Positions 33,433 to 36,682 of a stretch of DNA of 36,682 nucleotides are shown piece by piece. The notes under the pieces were generated by a model. The model saw nothing but the letters and a program-made list of their open reading frames with translations. It did not search any database and was not told where the DNA came from. The translations under genes and the position numbers were made by a program. Numbering within the stretch: position 1 is the stretch's first letter; every line of letters begins with the position of its first letter. Source of the stretch: an uncultured Dorea sp. (GTDB taxonomy: Bacteria > Bacillota > Clostridia > Lachnospirales > Lachnospiraceae); assembly GCA_949916155.1 (NCBI GenBank), contig CATLEM010000009.1:1-36682 (forward strand), given 5' to 3'.

Positions 33433-34050
33433 ATGATTACAGATACAAAGGATATGCTAAGGAGCATACTTGCCAATATTTCACAGATCAATTACGTGAA
33501 GCCGGAAGATATCCCGAACATTGATCTGTACATGGACCAGGTCACTACCTTTATGGACGAGCATATGCGCTCAAGCAAGCGGTACGAGGATGACAAGGTC
33601 CTGACCAAGACGATGATCAACAACTATGCGAAGAATAACCTTCTTCCGCCTCCAGTGAAGAAGAAGTATTCCAAAGAGCATGTGCTGATCATGATCTTTA
33701 TCTATTATTTTAAAAATATATTATCCATCCGGGATATTGAGACCTTATTGTCCCCCATCACGGATAAATATTTTAAGGGGGATGGCGGCCTGGATATGAC
33801 TTTCATCTATGATGAAGTATTAGAGCTTGAGAAGTCACGGATCAGCGTCGTCACCAAGGATATCGCCCGGTCGCTTAAGGATGCCGGCGAGTGCTTTACC
33901 GACGCGCCCGAAGAAGATCAGGATTACTTACAGCTCTTCGCCTTTATCTGCAGCTTAAGCTTTGACATCTATGTAAAAAAGCTTCTGATGCAGAAGCTCA
34001 TTGATGAATTTGACACAAAAGAAAACCGCAAAGAAAAAAAGAAGAAATAA
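33433..34050 (+). CDS. DUF1836 protein, putative regulator, 205 aa
   Basis: The protein matches the uncharacterised DUF1836 family of Firmicutes. The segment VLTKTMINNYAKNNLLPPPVKKKYSKEHVLIMIFIYYFKNILSIRDIETLL resembles a MerR-like winged helix in which a helix-turn-helix leads into YSKEHV. It is soluble and basic at the C-terminus (KENRKEKKKK). The start has GAGGTG upstream. It is divergent from marR across about 190 bases, has its own promoter and terminator, and is likely a single-gene unit. The target is unknown. Confidence 0.85.
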   Translation: MITDTKDMLRSILANISQINYVKPEDIPNIDLYMDQVTTFMDEHMRSSKRYEDDKVLTKTMINNYAKNNLLPPPVKKKYSKEHVLIMIFIYYFKNILSIRDIETLLSPITDKYFKGDGGLDMTFIYDEVLELEKSRISVVTKDIARSLKDAGECFTDAPEEDQDYLQLFAFICSLSFDIYVKKLLMQKLIDEFDTKENRKEKKKK

Positions 34051-34077
34051 GAATCACGGTTCTTATTTCTTTTTTTG
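34042..34077 (+). terminator. Terminator after the DUF1836 gene
   Basis: AAGAAATAAGAA (34042-34053), loop TCACGG, and TTCTTATTTCTT (34060-34071) form a perfect 12-pair stem followed by a T run. The stop codon TAA at 34048-34050 lies inside the stem. The stem is AT-rich. Confidence 0.85.
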
Positions 34078-34095
34078 TATAATTTTTATCATTTC

Positions 34096-34383
34096 CTACT
34101 GGTTAATCCGCTCAAATACCATGTCATAGCCGTCATTGCCATAATTTAACGAACGGTTGACACGGCTGATGGTCGCGGTGGATGCGCCCGTCTTTTCTGC
34201 AATCTCTAAGTATGTCCTATGTTCTCTAAGCATCTTCGCCACCTCAAACCTCTGGGATAAAGAAAGAAGCTCATTGATCGTACAGATATCCTCAAAAAAT
34301 GTATAACACTCTTCTTTATCCTTCAAACTTAATACTGCACTAAAGAGATAATCTACTGCCTCGGTCCTAATCTTTTTACTCAT
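34096..34383 (-). CDS. YerC/YecD-family TrpR-like repressor, 95 aa
   Basis: This is a small helical DNA-binding protein related to TrpR. The repressor core LSLSQRFEVAKMLREHRTYLEIAEKTGASTATISRVNRSLNYG carries the TrpR-type helix-turn-helix. The start at 34383 is chosen because AAAAGGAG precedes it; the open frame continues upstream without a ribosome binding site. The length matches YerC of Bacillus. TATAAT on the minus strand near 34473 with a partial -35 could be its promoter. The regulated genes are unknown. The PHP phosphatase gene upstream is on the same strand about 150 bases away. Confidence 0.88.
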   Translation of the reverse strand: MSKKIRTEAVDYLFSAVLSLKDKEECYTFFEDICTINELLSLSQRFEVAKMLREHRTYLEIAEKTGASTATISRVNRSLNYGNDGYDMVFERINQ

Positions 34384-34533
34384 ATCAGAAATCTCCTTTT
34401 GTAACGGCTTATTACGGTTATATTTTAACACACTAAATTTATGAAGTCCATATTTTTTTGCCAATACATTGATTATACTGGCAACTAATTACTGTCCGCT
34501 CCGTTCGCAGCAGCCTCCGCAGATCCATCGCAA

Positions 34534-35253
34534 CTATCTGCTGCGCTTCAGGCAGGCGCGAAGCTTCTCAAGGGAAGTATTGGCTACTAACTCCTCCGGG
34601 AAATCCGTCTCCTTAAGTGCCTCCATCGCGTACTGGTATTCCCCGATCGCCGTGTCCACATGCGCGTCCGTCCCAAGCACCACCATAGCCTCGTATTTTT
34701 TACAGTATTCAAGCATCTCCTTTACATTGTCTTTCGTATTCGCTCTGAACCCTACAGGACTTAAGGATGTATTGTTCACCTCCAGCAGAGTCCCCGTTTC
34801 TTTCGCAGTCCTGACAAGCCGGTCATAATTCACCGGGAAACGCCCGTCGTCCGGATGCCCGATGATATCCACGCAGTCTTTCTTCATCGTGCTCACATAT
34901 GCCTGCGTGATTACTTCTTTTGTCCGCTCCCCGGCAAAACATGGCGTGTGGACGCTTGCGATAGAGATATCCAGCCCCTCCACTACATGATCCGGCAGAT
35001 CGATCGTACCTTCTGCGTCCATAATATTAAGTTCCACACCAAGAAGAAGCGAGATGCCATACATCTCTCTCGGAACGATCCGCAGGTTCTGAAAATAATA
35101 AAGTCCCACGCTCCCCGGCATCTTCGGCGCATGCTCCGTGATCGCCAGACCTTTAAATCTCTTCTCCGCCGCCATATGCGCCATCTCCCGGAGCGTGTTG
35201 TAGGCGTGGCCGCTGACAAGGGTGTGAGAGTGGGTGTCAATTTCTATCTTCAT
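34534..35253 (-). CDS. PHP-domain phosphatase (YcdX-like), 239 aa
   Basis: This is a metal-dependent phosphoesterase of the PHP superfamily. The metal ligands appear in order: DTHSHT at the start, ITEHAP, LGVELN, ASVHTP, IGHPDDGRF, EVNNTS and GTDAHVD at the C-terminus. The compact size (about 240) is that of the YcdX class, not the PHP domain of DNA polymerase III. The start at 35253 (ATG) follows AAGGAGG; a TTG one codon earlier is less likely. The substrate is unknown. It is transcribed towards the YerC gene. Confidence 0.9.
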   Translation of the reverse strand: MKIEIDTHSHTLVSGHAYNTLREMAHMAAEKRFKGLAITEHAPKMPGSVGLYYFQNLRIVPREMYGISLLLGVELNIMDAEGTIDLPDHVVEGLDISIASVHTPCFAGERTKEVITQAYVSTMKKDCVDIIGHPDDGRFPVNYDRLVRTAKETGTLLEVNNTSLSPVGFRANTKDNVKEMLEYCKKYEAMVVLGTDAHVDTAIGEYQYAMEALKETDFPEELVANTSLEKLRACLKRSR

Positions 35254-35655
35254 CAAAGATATGCCTCCTTCTTTTTGTCTTTATTTTCCTGCAGTTGGTG
35301 CCTTTATCTTTCAGGCAGTTTATATTGTAGCACTTTTTGGGAGGAATATCCAGTGCATCAAAAATCACCTTCCTGAATCATTTTCTTACGGACTTTGCAG
35401 TAAATGCAAAGTCCTGTATGAACAATAACTTCTGCCGGTCAATTGACAACAAATCCTCTGTCGCCGTGCTTTACAGTCAATCTTCACTTTAGTATAATAA
35501 AATCACCAAGCTCCTTTAGCAGCATTGCAATGCATAATTATTCAAGAGATATTTTGACAAATAAATTGCCTATTTTGACTGTGATATACATTATCCAGTT
35601 TTTTTGTATATGTTAAAAGCATCCTCAGTGAAACAGAAAGGTATTTAAGACTATA
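35254..35655. other. Intergenic region with a perfect hairpin, no gene seen
   Basis: About 400 bases separate the PHP gene from the acetyltransferase gene. A perfect hairpin GGACTTTGCA (35390-35399), loop GTAAA, TGCAAAGTCC (35405-35414) is present without a T tract on either strand. TACAAT on the minus strand (35329-35324) may be the -10 of the PHP gene. TTGACA occurs at 35554-35559 but has no -10 at proper distance. The DNA is AT-rich, and short ORFs here have no ribosome binding site. Confidence 0.6.
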
Positions 35656-36213
35656 CTACACTGAAACCTTCTTTTGAACAAGATACAGATTCATTAACTC
35701 AAAATCAGCATATTCCCCGTCTATCTTAAGAAAACCTTTAAAGTGTCCGATACGCTCAAACCCGAATTTTTTATACAATTTGATTGCCCGTACATTGTCA
35801 CTTTTGACCTCCAAAGAGATAATTTCCACATGTGCTGTATCCTTAGCGAAATCTATAACCGTTCTAAGAAGCCTGCTTCCGATTCCCTGTCCCCATTCCA
35901 ACTTTAGTACAGAAATGCCGATAGATCCCCTGTGCCTTAACCGTTCCCGAGTCATTCCAGTAAAATGTGCATTTCCAACAATTTTCCCATTCTTTTTGGC
36001 AACATACATGGCAGAAGAAGCGGAGCATTTAAGAGATTCGAGATAAGCCCGTTCTTCTTCCAGCGTTGCAGGAAATCCTTCTGCCCCAAAGGTGAGATTA
36101 TCAGTTTCCCCTCCGATGGCTTTCAGGAAACAGAGCAGTTCTTCGACATCTTCCGGCACTGCCTTTTCGATGATAATATTCTCAGATACAATATTTTTTT
36201 CATTATATTCCAT
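35656..36213 (-). CDS. GNAT-family N-acetyltransferase, 185 aa
   Basis: This acetyl-CoA-dependent transferase has the GNAT fold. The N-terminal part IIIEKAVPEDVEELLCFL is the usual first strand and helix. The acetyl-CoA loop is EWGQGIGSRLLRTVIDFA (the Q/RxxGxG/A motif). The C-terminal LEVKSDNVRAIKLYKKFGFERIG is the RimI/SpeG-like signature. It has AGGAGG 7 bases before the start. It overlaps the end of the open frame of the broken toxin gene on the same strand. The substrate (protein, antibiotic or small amine) cannot be told. Confidence 0.92.
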   Translation of the reverse strand: MEYNEKNIVSENIIIEKAVPEDVEELLCFLKAIGGETDNLTFGAEGFPATLEEERAYLESLKCSASSAMYVAKKNGKIVGNAHFTGMTRERLRHRGSIGISVLKLEWGQGIGSRLLRTVIDFAKDTAHVEIISLEVKSDNVRAIKLYKKFGFERIGHFKGFLKIDGEYADFELMNLYLVQKKVSV

Positions 36214-36594
36214 GGAAATACCTCCTCTGGCTCTGATTTTTCAATATTTATAATTCCGATTTTTCTTCTGTCCGCCGCTACATCTAAGACTAAATCTGAT
36301 AGTTCTTTCTGTGTATATTCCATCTCATAACCATTTAATGCCAGAAAGACTAACATAGTATGGCACCCCAGTCTTTTATTGCCATCTGTCATTGCATGAT
36401 TTTTAACCAGTCATAACAAAATCTCGCTGCCTTTGCCTGTATGCTTGGTATAATTCTTCTCCACCATAAGATTGGAAAGGACTTTCTAATGCAGATTCAA
36501 ACAGACCCATGTCCCTAATCCCATCGCTTCCTCCGGTAGTCTCTATTAACTGAGCATGAAGCAATAGAATCTGTTCTTTTGTCAGCTTTATCAT
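36214..36594 (-). pseudogene. doc: Doc-type (death-on-curing, Fic fold) toxin, broken by two frameshifts
   Basis: Three reading frames join into one Doc-like protein. The first (from ATG at 36594) gives GGSDGIRDMGLFESALESP and GGEELYQAY. A second frame gives AKAARFCYDWLK. A third gives NHAMTDGNKRLGCHTMLVFLALNG, which contains the Fic/Doc active-site core (H...DGNKR). Restoring one base near 36430 and one A in the A5 run near 36406 would make the protein continuous. The start overlaps the antitoxin stop (ATGA). The family inhibits growth by modifying EF-Tu. The 3' end is uncertain because the last frame runs on into the acetyltransferase gene. True decay or assembly error are both possible. 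Confidence 0.75.
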
Positions 36595-36682
36595 TTTGCA
36601 AGCACCTCATAAGATTCCTTATTCTTCTCAATTAATCGTTTCGATATACTCAATACATCTTCATTTGACGCAACAGCATCAT
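36591..36682 (-). CDS. Antitoxin of the Doc module, C-terminal part only
   Basis: The last 29 codons before the TGA read DAVASNEDVLSISKRLIEKN and end KESYEVLAK. This is the kind of C-terminus found on antitoxins paired with Doc toxins, which wraps the toxin. The gene continues beyond the window. Its stop overlaps the toxin ATG by 4 bases, the usual coupling in such modules. Confidence 0.7.
   Translation of the reverse strand, partial: DAVASNEDVLSISKRLIEKNKESYEVLAK

Noticed and set aside
35554-35559. TTGACA as a promoter in the 35.3-35.6 kb gap
   Set aside because: The nearest -10-like sequence (TATACA) is about 24 bases away, too far for a promoter, and no gene follows on that strand.
1-36682. 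CRISPR array, rRNA or intact insertion sequence
   Set aside because: No regularly spaced repeats, no rRNA-like sequence, and no recognisable complete transposase or integrase gene seen on either strand.

Overview
The window looks like chromosomal DNA of a Gram-positive gut anaerobe of the Bacillota, most likely Lachnospiraceae (inference). The support is strong AGGAGG-type ribosome binding sites, consensus sigma-A promoters, the long class of GalT, a YerC/TrpR-like regulator, a DUF1836 protein, a BlaI/BlaR1 pair, and the gene order pyrH-frr-uppS-cdsA-dxr-rseP. Most of the window is ordinary core genome. Accessory DNA is limited to about 15.1-17.7 kb and the right edge.

Left part (1-8.4 kb): a tRNA-Arg cut by the window edge, two overlapping RlaP-like nucleotidyltransferase genes, then a BlaI-BlaR1 operon. 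Converging on that operon is a two-gene operon encoding a lipoprotein and a membrane-anchored protein with Asp-box repeats. The two operons share BlaI-type operator palindromes (2025-2036, 7105-7122, 7248-7267), so the second operon is the predicted target of the BlaI/BlaR1 sensor. No beta-lactamase is present. A pyridoxal/pyridoxamine kinase gene with its own promoter and terminator follows.

Middle (8.5-14.9 kb): galK-galT (minus) is divergent from an AraC-family regulator. After that come tRNA-Ser(CGA) and the nucleoside salvage operon deoB-deoC-cdd (minus). From about 14.9 to 17.7 kb the sequence becomes AT-rich. It carries a 57-residue ORF and a decayed gene of about 735 codons, broken by at least one stop and two or three frameshifts, with an HELFH motif and an FRG-like C-terminus.

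Core block (17.7-29 kb): pyrH-frr-uppS-cdsA-dxr-rseP (UMP kinase, ribosome recycling, undecaprenyl and CDP-DAG lipid synthesis, MEP pathway, site-2 protease) runs leftward. Divergent from pyrH is a diguanylate cyclase gene. It converges on a cytosolic hybrid histidine kinase gene that lies directly behind pcrA.

Right part (29-36.7 kb): a marR-ABC-ABC operon for a heterodimeric exporter, with two operator copies at the marR promoter. It is followed by a DUF1836 regulator, a YerC-like repressor, a PHP-domain phosphatase, a GNAT acetyltransferase, and a Doc-type toxin gene broken by two frameshifts behind the tail of its antitoxin. The most interesting parts are the BlaI/BlaR1 regulon without a beta-lactamase, the decayed HELFH/FRG-like gene, and the paired RlaP-like genes.
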